Assembly: GCA_947503835.1 (NCBI GenBank)
Contig: CANNFM010000005.1
Coordinates: 186,001 to 250,000, forward strand
Source: an uncultured Aquimarina sp.
GTDB taxonomy: Bacteria > Bacteroidota > Bacteroidia > Flavobacteriales > Flavobacteriaceae
Direction: 5' to 3'
DNA: 64,000 nt
Shown here: piece by piece, positions 17,239 through 25,663 of the stretch
Layout: each line of letters opens with the position of its first letter
Position numbering within the stretch: position 1 is the stretch's first letter
Made by a program: the position numbers and the translations under genes
The notes under the pieces: model-generated
What the model was told of the DNA's origin: nothing
Database searches by the model: none
What the model saw: only the letters and a program-made list of their open reading frames with translations

Positions 17239-20200
17239 CTAATTTATTATTAATGGTTTAGTGGCTTTAATCTTGTTTGTATTCAGAATAGTGATCATGT
17301 ACATTCCTTTTACTACATCGTTCAAATTGATTCTTATTTCATGATCTGATGGTTTTCCTACTATGGTTTTAATAGTTCTGCCATTTAAATCACTAATCAA
17401 TATCTTTTCTATGTTTTCACTTCTTACCACAAATATCCCTTGAGTTGGATTTGGGAATATAGATATTTCTGGTTTGGTTGTTTTGGCTAACAGACGATTT
17501 GATAATAGCTGAGATTGTAATAACTGGCTATTAAGATTGCTACTACCATGCAACCAAATTGGTTTATCAATTTCTGCTTTCCAATTATTGGCAATAGTCG
17601 AATTTACATGAACTCCGGCACGACCCCAATACCCATTAGCTCTGTTTCCTTGCCCGAATAATGCAGTATCATCTTCCCAATTGGCATTAATATAATGTAC
17701 TTGTCGTATGACATCTTTATTATCATATATATACTCGAATAAAGGAGCAAACCATTCATTCCAAAGACCGGTAGCTGATTTATTTACACAACCTTGTGCA
17801 GCAGTGCCATCCCAAACATTAGAAACATTGCAGTTGTTAATATTTATTAAATCGTATCCTTGAGGTGTAGATTCTGCTACATATACTGGCTTTCCTTTTT
17901 GTCTAGCAAAAGAAAGTACTTCATTAGCTTTTTCTCTTTGCGTTGGTATTCCAGGTAATACAGATGTTCTTTCATCAGCATTTAAAAACCAAGAGATTCC
18001 CATCCAATCTACATAATTATCTCCTGGGTACCAGCTTCGTATATCTCCGAAATTTCCTTCTCCAAATTGTATATCTAGCACATCATCTACTGGTGAAGTT
18101 GAAGACTGCCATACATAAGCAACATTGGTAACTCCTTCGGCTCGCATTACATCTACCACACGTTTGTATGCGTTGATATAATTACTTCTATTTTCATAAC
18201 CTACATTCCAGTTTCCATCAAATTCGTACCCTATTCTTAAGTAAATAGCTCTATCTCCATATTTCTTACAGAAAGAGGCTAATCTTTTGATTTGATTATC
18301 CCATTGTCCTTGTCCTACTTGCGCTAAGCATCCTTGACACCAGTAATTGGTACCATTTGCAGTAGATTCACCTTCGGTCATGCTTAGGCCTATTGATAAA
18401 CTCGAATTTGGATAGGCTAAGATTGAACTTCTGGCATTTAAAGGCCCAGCTCCCCAATCTACATCTATGGATGTACCATTTCCGTTAGTTGCTATTCCTC
18501 CGTTGGCTGTTTCTCCCAATGCCCCGTATTGAGGAAATTGCGAGTCTAGAAGGCTATAGAATGAGATATACGTTGTGGTACCTCCCATTGCTGGGAATCC
18601 TTTGCCTTGTACACCACCATCATTATAATCTTTTATCGTTTTAAGATCTTGCCCTATAGTGAGTAAGATTTTGTCATTTGGAGGAAGTAGTTTAGCACTT
18701 AAGCCAGTAGTAGTACAAGGTTGACAACTACCACCACAATCTATTCCTGTTTCGTCTCCATTCTGAATTCCGTCATTGCATGTAGGATCAACGGGACAAG
18801 GTGCACAACTACCGCCACAATCAACGCCAGTTTCATCTCCGTTTTGAATACCATCATTACACGTTGGAGTGGCTCCGCTTTCAAAAATTCGAACATTTCG
18901 AAAGCTACTTGTGTTACCTGATCCGCTATCAAAGTCATTAACTAATACGAGGTACATAGCATCTCCGGTATAAAAATCTCCTACCGGAATTGTAAAAGAT
19001 TTATATCCATTGGGAGTGTAGTCAAAATCACGATTACCCCAGTTTTGTGTTCCGTATAATTGAAAAATTTGAGAAGAAGACAATGATTCGTTACTATCAA
19101 AACCTATCCCATGTATTTCACCTTGCGATGTGCTTTGAAATTCAAATTCTAATACTGTATTGGCAGTGATATTGTATCTTGTATTGGTTCTTCTCCATGT
19201 ATTATCAGTTAATAGCGCTGTTGCACCGCCATCTTGAATAGTAATATTAGCCGCAGTATCCTGATTAGAAAATGAAGAAGTTCCGGTTTGATCAAAGTTT
19301 ATACAATCTGAACACCCTCCGCCACTACCAGCAGCAATAGTTACTGTTCCAAGATTTTGTGGACATTCATTATTACCCCATCTGGTATATACTTGATAAG
19401 TACCAGGAGCTAGATTTGAAACTGTAGTAGATCCACTGTTATCAGGAACATTGTAAGGGTAACTAGAGCCACCATTTAGACTAAACTCAATATTTGTTCT
19501 TCCGACAGTATCAGGGAAACTAAATGTAATACTACCGTCATTTGCTCCTTGAGAACTTTCATCGGTTTTGCTTACTGTTGCACTTGGAATATCAGATCCC
19601 GTACAAGGTTCATTACCGCCATCATTTTCGCTTATAAAATTGAGGTAATCTACGTTTAATGCAACGTCTCCACTATTGTTTACTACCTGGAAAGATGCTC
19701 CTGCAGGTACAACTACATTTAACGTAACTATAGTATACGATCCAACCCAAGCCCCGTTAGATGTGAAATTAAGGTCTCCTTTATCTTGACCATTCACTTT
19801 TATTGAAATCTTTCCTGTGTTTTGCGAAGCATAGATAAACTCTACTTTATCTGCTTTAGGAGCATTTGATATAGTAAATCCATTTCCGGTACCATCAAGA
19901 TACGCAACACCTTGGTCGTTACTTGCAGATCCATCATTATAATATTGTGCCTGCCCTGTTAAGCTTCCTGTTTCGGCTTCTATTTTTGTAGTTGTATCTC
20001 CTCCACCGGGATTACATGGAGCACAACTACCACCACAATCAATACCGGTTTCATCTCCATTTTGGATCCCATCATTACAAGTTGGAGTAGTTTGGCAAGG
20101 TTGGCAACTACCACCACAATCTACACCTGTTTCATCTCCGTTTTGGATCCCATCATTACACGTTGGTGCGGGCCCCGATGTAATTCCAAGATCACTTAAT

Positions 20201-21285
20201 AGGTTTGGTCCACCGTGTAGAAAATTACCATTGTTAATATAGTTGTTCCAGTTTGTTGAAATCGTATTGTTTGCTTCAATTCTGGTATCACCCCAAAAAC
20301 CGTTATTAGCATCTGGCCATTTCCATTGTGGTTGTGATTGCCAGTCGGCATTGATGTAGGCCACTGCTCGTATTACATCTCTATTGTCATCTACAAATGG
20401 GATAAGTTGATCTCTGAAGAATTGATTCCAAATTCCTTGTCCTCCTAATTGTTGTGGAGATCCGGGATTATCAAATGGATGAAAAGTTCCTTGATCAAAT
20501 TCATGATATTGCGCCGATACTTCAGCCATCATGATAGGTTTGTTTCTGGTTCTGGCAAAGTTTAGAATATAGTCTAGATTGTCACCATTAAAATTTTCAT
20601 CAAAAAAGAAAAACGATAGGCCTACATAATCTACATATTGATCTCCGGGATAATAACTATCTATTCCGTTTGCAGGAGTAGCCCCCCAAGTAGCAGATTG
20701 CCATACATAAGCAACATTAGTAACTTGTTTTTGATTTAAATAATTTACAATATATCGATATGCCGCTTGATATTTATTGGGATTATAATTATTCCATGGG
20801 CCATCAAATTCATACCCTATTCTTAGATAAATTGGTCTAGGTGCATTTCTTTTAGCAAAAGCGGCAAATTTATCTAACTCATCATTATGTTGCCCATTTA
20901 CAATTTCGGTTAAACCATTGGGATGATCTTCTCCTTGGCCATCGTTTTCTTCAACCATCCACAATCCTATTGCGAGCGCTGAGTTTGGATATCGGTCTAA
21001 TGCAGCTTGTGATCCGATATCGCCTGCGCCATAGTTTGTAATATTATTTAATCCAGCCATAGTATAAACATCTGTATACATGGTTACTCCGGCAGGCGTG
21101 GGGAAACGTCCGCTGTTTACATAACCAGCAACAGAACCTAAATCCTGACCTAGGATTACCATAGTCTTACCACTTATTGGCGCAAACTTACCGGGTATTG
21201 TGTTTTGTGAAAAAGAAGAAAAGCATCCTATCCATAGTAGATATGAAAACAGGAGTATACTTTTTTTTGTACTGAAAATTAACAT
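17239..21285 (-). CDS. Giant secreted double GH26 enzyme (beta-1,3-xylanase-like) with CBM and T9SS tail
   Basis: A 1348-residue secreted enzyme. Order: signal peptide (1-27); GH26 domain A (about 38-365; acid/base Glu159 in RIGYEFDGPW, nucleophile Glu255 in IMMAEVS); two Cys-rich repeats CNDGIQNGDETGxDCGGSC (376-397, 403-424); a CBM35-like module (about 433-550); an Ig-like segment; a beta-sandwich module with HGIGFD/FQLYGTQNWG; two more Cys repeats (about 808-856); GH26 domain B (about 861-1255; YEFDGNW near 1019, VAESTP near 1136); and a Por/T9SS sorting domain (ISIFPNPTQG). Both GH26 domains lack the mannanase His-Glu pair and carry GQDL, WQS, YPGD and YINA(D/N)W, as in beta-1,3-xylanases. 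A TAC array and TAnnTTTG box lie upstream. Mannanase activity cannot be excluded. Confidence 0.88.
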   Translation of the reverse strand: MLIFSTKKSILLFSYLLWIGCFSSFSQNTIPGKFAPISGKTMVILGQDLGSVAGYVNSGRFPTPAGVTMYTDVYTMAGLNNITNYGAGDIGSQAALDRYPNSALAIGLWMVEENDGQGEDHPNGLTEIVNGQHNDELDKFAAFAKRNAPRPIYLRIGYEFDGPWNNYNPNKYQAAYRYIVNYLNQKQVTNVAYVWQSATWGATPANGIDSYYPGDQYVDYVGLSFFFFDENFNGDNLDYILNFARTRNKPIMMAEVSAQYHEFDQGTFHPFDNPGSPQQLGGQGIWNQFFRDQLIPFVDDNRDVIRAVAYINADWQSQPQWKWPDANNGFWGDTRIEANNTISTNWNNYINNGNFLHGGPNLLSDLGITSGPAPTCNDGIQNGDETGVDCGGSCQPCQTTPTCNDGIQNGDETGIDCGGSCAPCNPGGGDTTTKIEAETGSLTGQAQYYNDGSASNDQGVAYLDGTGNGFTISNAPKADKVEFIYASQNTGKISIKVNGQDKGDLNFTSNGAWVGSYTIVTLNVVVPAGASFQVVNNSGDVALNVDYLNFISENDGGNEPCTGSDIPSATVSKTDESSQGANDGSITFSFPDTVGRTNIEFSLNGGSSYPYNVPDNSGSTTVSNLAPGTYQVYTRWGNNECPQNLGTVTIAAGSGGGCSDCINFDQTGTSSFSNQDTAANITIQDGGATALLTDNTWRRTNTRYNITANTVLEFEFQSTSQGEIHGIGFDSNESLSSSQIFQLYGTQNWGNRDFDYTPNGYKSFTIPVGDFYTGDAMYLVLVNDFDSGSGNTSSFRNVRIFESGATPTCNDGIQNGDETGVDCGGSCAPCPVDPTCNDGIQNGDETGIDCGGSCQPCTTTGLSAKLLPPNDKILLTIGQDLKTIKDYNDGGVQGKGFPAMGGTTTYISFYSLLDSQFPQYGALGETANGGIATNGNGTSIDVDWGAGPLNARSSILAYPNSSLSIGLSMTEGESTANGTNYWCQGCLAQVGQGQWDNQIKRLASFCKKYGDRAIYLRIGYEFDGNWNVGYENRSNYINAYKRVVDVMRAEGVTNVAYVWQSSTSPVDDVLDIQFGEGNFGDIRSWYPGDNYVDWMGISWFLNADERTSVLPGIPTQREKANEVLSFARQKGKPVYVAESTPQGYDLININNCNVSNVWDGTAAQGCVNKSATGLWNEWFAPLFEYIYDNKDVIRQVHYINANWEDDTALFGQGNRANGYWGRAGVHVNSTIANNWKAEIDKPIWLHGSSNLNSQLLQSQLLSNRLLAKTTKPEISIFPNPTQGIFVVRSENIEKILISDLNGRTIKTIVGKPSDHEIRINLNDVVKGMYMITILNTNKIKATKPLIIN

Positions 21286-21347
21286 GATTAGTGATTTTAA
21301 ATTACCAATTACTTAGTTGTAATTGATGTGTATTTTAATTACTAATC

Positions 21348-21355
21348 CAAAGTTA
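21348..21355 (-). promoter_or_regulatory. Bacteroidota -7 promoter box for the double GH26 gene
   Basis: Minus-strand TAACTTTG matches the TAnnTTTG -7 element, 63 bp upstream of the ATG. I see no TTG at the usual -33 spacing, which is common for activator-dependent promoters. The TAC array begins 34 bp further upstream. Confidence 0.45.
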
Positions 21356-21388
21356 AGAGGGTGTTTTATAAAGGCGTTATAGTCAAGG

Positions 21389-21434
21389 TACTTTTAAAAT
21401 ACTGATGCACTACAGTTTTACTACGCAAAGTATG
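21389..21434 (-). promoter_or_regulatory. TAC direct-repeat array (11-bp period), four copies
   Basis: TACT 21389, TACT 21400, TACA 21411 and TACG 21422, each separated by exactly 7 bases, so the four copies lie on one face of the helix. The last half matches 15574-15598 at 20 of 25 bases. The array is 34 bp upstream of the TAnnTTTG box, an activator position, in front of the double GH26 gene. The adjacent SusR-like regulator (21476-24415) is the obvious candidate binder. Confidence 0.6.
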
Positions 21435-21475
21435 TTTTAGTGATTAAATCTCTACATTTTAAACAAAATAAAAGC

Positions 21476-24415
21476 CTAAAACCGAATGATAAAATCGGTG
21501 AGATTGACCGAGGTGTCGAGATTCATTTTTTTTCTAATTCTGAAACGCAGAGATTCTACTCCACGATATGAAATACCCATTAATGGAGCAATCTCTTTGC
21601 TAGACAGATTTAATTTTAAATAAACACATAGTCGTATTTCTCTAGGACTTAAATCCGGATAAGTGTCTTTTAGGCGTTCTAAGGAGTTATCATGAATATG
21701 GTTGAAATGAGTTTCAAAATGTTTCCAATTGCTCTCTCCTTCTATTTGGTTTTCTAATAATTTGATAGTATCCCGCAGTTGTTTTCTTATCCTTCCTTCA
21801 GATTCATTATAAATTTCGTTCAAAGATTTTTTTAATTGCAATAACTGGTTATCCATTTGTACTGTTTGCATAGCAGATGATGCAAGTTCTTTATTTCTGG
21901 ATTCGAGGTTTTCCTTTAGAAATTTATTGTCTTTTTTTATCTTCTCGTTTTTTGCTTTAAGTCTTTTTTCTTCAAATTTTATTTTTTGTAATTCGATTTC
22001 TCTTTTGTGCGCAATTTTAAGTTTTTCAATTCCTTTTTTACGTTGTTCGTTTTTTATCCATATAAATGTGTAAATAGCAAGAATTAATAGGATGCTATAA
22101 ACGATAAACATTGGGATGGATTTATACCATGGAGGGTTGATTTTAAATTTGAAAGAAGTTTCATTTCCAATTTTATTATATACATTTTTTGCTCTAACCT
22201 TAAAAGTATATTCTCCAGAAGGTAAAAAATTATACTCTTTTTGTGTTTCATTGTTCCAGTCCGACCAATCTTCATCCAGACCATCCATATACGTTTGATA
22301 AGTTATAGAACCAGGGTGTTCGTAGAATGGTGCTACAAATGAAAAACTTAACTTGTTTAAATTAAAAGGAATTGGTTTTGATATAGAATCTTTTCTTATA
22401 CCTGTTACATAATCCTCTACATTACCATATACAATAGAATCCTTGATTTTTACATTTCTTAGTAATGTACCAGGTTCTTTATTATAATTTAGATTAGAAT
22501 CCTCGCGATAAATGATTAAACCATTTTTTGAAGTGAAACCCAAATCACCATTATCAAAGGATATAAACTTTTCAAAAGCAGGGATAAGTTGCGTTTTTAA
22601 TCTCTGAAAAGGAACACGTTCTATGGTATGATCGCCATTTGGAGAAAAATCTATAATTCCTATATCATCATCCCTATCGTACCCTTGTATAAAGAGTGCT
22701 TTGTTTTCTGAAATACTGGTTAACCTTCGGACTAAATTGTGATTAGTTAATATGCTTGTGTATTTACTATTAACCACCATCGAATCCGTTTTTTTATCAT
22801 AATTATAAACGCCTAACTGAGTACCGAATAATTGAGAGTCATTGGTGTCTAGTAAACTAATAAATAAGTTACTGGGAAATCCTTTTTGTTGATCATAGAG
22901 GGTAGTTTTCATAACCCTTGTATAGTCGGGGTCTAATTGCAAGCAAAAAACACCTTTGTATCCATGGGATATCCATATGGTATTGTTTTTATCAAATACA
23001 ACCTCTCTGGCAGTTTCATGAAAACCTTCGATTTTGTTTTTTAATTTCCAAACCCCATTCATTTTTTCATACACAATCAACCCATTGTAGGTACCTTGAA
23101 TAATTAGATTTTTAGTATTGGGTACTTGTACAAAATTCCATCCACCTTTAATTTCACTAATAGGTACTATTTTGTTGTTTTGAAGAATAAAGGATCCGTT
23201 GTGAGCTCCAATAAATAATGTATCATCAATCACAGAAAGATTCCATATTTGTCCTTCTATACCATTGACTTGTTTAAATACGTCGCTATAGTAATTTTGA
23301 GGCCATTTACTATAATACAAACCATTAGATGTAGCTATATATAGCGTGTCATTATGCTTTTTTACATCATACGTTGTACCGTATATCCCATCTTTTTCTG
23401 ATAACGTGTAAAACGGAGATTTTAATTCTGCATAACTAATACTTCCTTCTAATGTTATCCATAAATTTTCGGATCTGTCAATATATAAATCAAGGATATT
23501 ATTGCTAAGAAGCTCATTTTCACGATTAAGTTTTTGTAACAGATTTCCTTCCTTATCTAAAAAAAGCACACCATTATTTGTGGTTCCAATACAATATATT
23601 CCGGTACTTAAAAGAATTCCGGATGATATATAGGTGCTCGAAAAATCAAGAAGCTCATTATTACCCCATGGTTTTAATACCCCGTCTTTTATTAGGTGGA
23701 TTCCATTTTTGGATGTAACGATTAACAATGAATTTTTACCGTATGGAAGTATTCGTTCAATTACATAATTAGAAAGTTTGTTAGCAGTATACATTAGGTC
23801 GATTTGATCATCGACTAGAGTATATATGGCATTCGAATTATCTACGAAATAAAGGCGGTTATTGATTTTTGAAGCATGCTTAATTCCGTTGCTATTACGA
23901 ATACATTGGATTTTATTTTCTAAAACATTGTATTTTATAAATTGCTCATTTGTGCAAAAATAGATGCTATTTTCAATTTCAAAAATCTCCCATACCTGTG
24001 AGAAATTAATACAATTATCAGTTAATAAGCCGTTTAATGAAACGTAATATGTTTGGTCAAAGGCATTTTTTGCAGTGTAGCCAATTTCATTATTACTGCC
24101 AATATATACTCGAGACCCATAGGTTAATAATGAGCTTATTGGAGATCTGTTTTTTGGTTGTAAAAGGATATTCCAGTCTTTGCCCGTAAATTCTAGTAGT
24201 CCATATTCATTTGCAAAATATAGTATTCCATCAGAACCTTGAGTAATATCAAAAGTTTTTGGAGCTGCTTTACCAATATCATTATTGGCATAATTTCTAA
24301 CTTCTGAAACCTTTTTCCATTTTTCTTGTGCGTTAGCATGTACAATGGAAAACAATAACAGAATTACAAATAGGGTAGTATGTTTTGCTATTATTTTGGG
24401 TAGTGACGAATGCAT
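21476..24415 (-). CDS. SusR-like membrane regulator: beta-propeller sensor, Y_Y_Y, TM, LuxR-type HTH
   Basis: A 979-residue one-component transmembrane regulator. A signal peptide is followed by a two-component-regulator-type propeller (about 35-680, repeats such as ILYFANEYGLLEF, LWITLEGSISY, IWISHGYKGVF), a Y_Y_Y domain (about 695-760, ending YTFKVRAKN), one TM helix (about 766-785), a long coiled coil (about 790-870) and a C-terminal LuxR-type helix-turn-helix (DLSPREIRLCVYLKLNLSSKEIA). No kinase or receiver domain is present, so it differs from hybrid two-component PUL sensors and resembles SusR. It would sense an oligosaccharide in the periplasm. A LacI-type palindrome lies about 170 bp upstream. 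It is placed directly upstream of the double GH26 gene and its TAC array. Confidence 0.9.
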   Translation of the reverse strand: MHSSLPKIIAKHTTLFVILLLFSIVHANAQEKWKKVSEVRNYANNDIGKAAPKTFDITQGSDGILYFANEYGLLEFTGKDWNILLQPKNRSPISSLLTYGSRVYIGSNNEIGYTAKNAFDQTYYVSLNGLLTDNCINFSQVWEIFEIENSIYFCTNEQFIKYNVLENKIQCIRNSNGIKHASKINNRLYFVDNSNAIYTLVDDQIDLMYTANKLSNYVIERILPYGKNSLLIVTSKNGIHLIKDGVLKPWGNNELLDFSSTYISSGILLSTGIYCIGTTNNGVLFLDKEGNLLQKLNRENELLSNNILDLYIDRSENLWITLEGSISYAELKSPFYTLSEKDGIYGTTYDVKKHNDTLYIATSNGLYYSKWPQNYYSDVFKQVNGIEGQIWNLSVIDDTLFIGAHNGSFILQNNKIVPISEIKGGWNFVQVPNTKNLIIQGTYNGLIVYEKMNGVWKLKNKIEGFHETAREVVFDKNNTIWISHGYKGVFCLQLDPDYTRVMKTTLYDQQKGFPSNLFISLLDTNDSQLFGTQLGVYNYDKKTDSMVVNSKYTSILTNHNLVRRLTSISENKALFIQGYDRDDDIGIIDFSPNGDHTIERVPFQRLKTQLIPAFEKFISFDNGDLGFTSKNGLIIYREDSNLNYNKEPGTLLRNVKIKDSIVYGNVEDYVTGIRKDSISKPIPFNLNKLSFSFVAPFYEHPGSITYQTYMDGLDEDWSDWNNETQKEYNFLPSGEYTFKVRAKNVYNKIGNETSFKFKINPPWYKSIPMFIVYSILLILAIYTFIWIKNEQRKKGIEKLKIAHKREIELQKIKFEEKRLKAKNEKIKKDNKFLKENLESRNKELASSAMQTVQMDNQLLQLKKSLNEIYNESEGRIRKQLRDTIKLLENQIEGESNWKHFETHFNHIHDNSLERLKDTYPDLSPREIRLCVYLKLNLSSKEIAPLMGISYRGVESLRFRIRKKMNLDTSVNLTDFIIRF

Positions 24416-24583
24416 TTTGTCGTTTTACAACGGTTCTCTTATTGTTAAAAATATGTCAAATTAATGAATAATCATCAAAGAGGAAAGAATTCTTACTCTT
24501 GGGCCTATCTTAACTACAAGTAAATTGTTGGCCAACAGTACTTTTTTTTAAAAATAAAGGGATATACAGCAGAAAAGCCTAAA

Positions 24584-24601
24584 CACGAAAACGTTTGAGT
24601 G
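24584..24601. promoter_or_regulatory. Candidate LacI-family operator upstream of the SusR-like regulator
   Basis: An 18-bp imperfect palindrome with core AAAACGTTTGAG and outer CAC/GTG ends; the half-sites match at 7 of 9 positions, centre CG. It shares the CTCAAACG half-site with 15497-15514. It lies in the 259-bp gap between the mannose-6-phosphate isomerase stop and the regulator start, about 170 bp before the regulator ATG. Confidence 0.5.
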
Positions 24602-24674
24602 ATTTTTGGTGCTAAAAAAATATTTCTATTTCAGTATCATGAATTATAGTTATTAATAAGAAAATCGGATGATT

Positions 24675-25646
24675 TTATATAGTAACCTCAATTACACGAG
24701 CAGAGACAGAAATAAGAGTAAGATGATTTAGAGTTGCGGGTATTAAAATAGTTTCTCCTATATTAAGTATGTACAATTTGTTATTGCAATCTATTATTAA
24801 ACTTCCCTCAACACAAATATAAATGACAAAAGAATCAATAACGGTATAGTCTTTAGCTAGTTTACCGTTTACATGTATTACATTTGTTTTGAAATATTGT
24901 GTATGCACTAGTGTATTAGAAACATTCTTTTTGATTTCATATGTGGTTCTATAACAATCACTTTTTTTATAATCAATAGTATCTAGAGCCATATCGGTAT
25001 GTAATGCTCTTTTTTCACCTGTTTTGATATCGACTCTGTCATAGTCATAAATACGATAAGTAATATCAGATGTTTGTTGGATTTCGGCCAATAAAACTCC
25101 GGATCCAATTGCATGAATTCTACCTGTCGGAATATAAAAAGTATCTCCGGTTGTTACCTTTTCGGTATTAAGAATATTAGAAAGTGTAGCATTATTAAGA
25201 TGTTCTGTAAATGTCTCTTTTTCTACTTCTTGGTTGAAACCAATTATTAACTCTGCATTATCATCTGCTTGCATAACATACCACATTTCGTTTTTCCCGA
25301 ATGAATCATGTCGTTCTTTGGCTAATGAATCATTGGGATGAACCTGTATAGATAAAGGTGTTTTTGCGTCTATAAATTTTATAAGCAATGGGAAATCTTT
25401 TCCAAAGCTGTCATATACCTTTTGTCCTAAAAATTCACCTTTAAATTTTTGTATTAATTCTTTTAATGTAAATCCTTTAAGTTCTCCCTCCGAGACCTCG
25501 GTTTCATCATTATGTATGTCAGAAATCTCCCAGGACTCTCCAATATTTTCTCCACTATATTTTTTATGCAAGATGGTTTTTAGCTTGTTTCCACCCCAAA
25601 TACGGCGCTTATATATGGGATTAAATTTTAAAGGATATAATGTCAT
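24675..25646 (-). CDS. manA: Mannose-6-phosphate isomerase, type I
   Basis: Zinc-dependent cytoplasmic isomerase interconverting mannose-6-phosphate and fructose-6-phosphate, 323 residues, short-form class I. Zinc ligands are visible at Gln101 and His103 (IQVHPND), Glu120 (KNEMWYVM) and the later His178 (IPTGRIHAIG). The gene is the last of the minus-strand mannan operon, 17 bp after the sulfatase. It completes the pathway by moving mannose into glycolysis; mannose-1-phosphate from the GH130 step would need a phosphomannomutase not seen here. Confidence 0.95.
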   Translation of the reverse strand: MTLYPLKFNPIYKRRIWGGNKLKTILHKKYSGENIGESWEISDIHNDETEVSEGELKGFTLKELIQKFKGEFLGQKVYDSFGKDFPLLIKFIDAKTPLSIQVHPNDSLAKERHDSFGKNEMWYVMQADDNAELIIGFNQEVEKETFTEHLNNATLSNILNTEKVTTGDTFYIPTGRIHAIGSGVLLAEIQQTSDITYRIYDYDRVDIKTGEKRALHTDMALDTIDYKKSDCYRTTYEIKKNVSNTLVHTQYFKTNVIHVNGKLAKDYTVIDSFVIYICVEGSLIIDCNNKLYILNIGETILIPATLNHLTLISVSARVIEVTI

Positions 25647-25663
25647 TCGTTGATATTGATTTG

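Noticed and set aside
15574..21434. The 25-bp similarity between 15574 and 21410 as ends of a mobile element.
   Set aside because: The two copies face the same way, lie between intact unrelated genes, and no transposase or target duplication is visible; a shared regulatory site explains it better.
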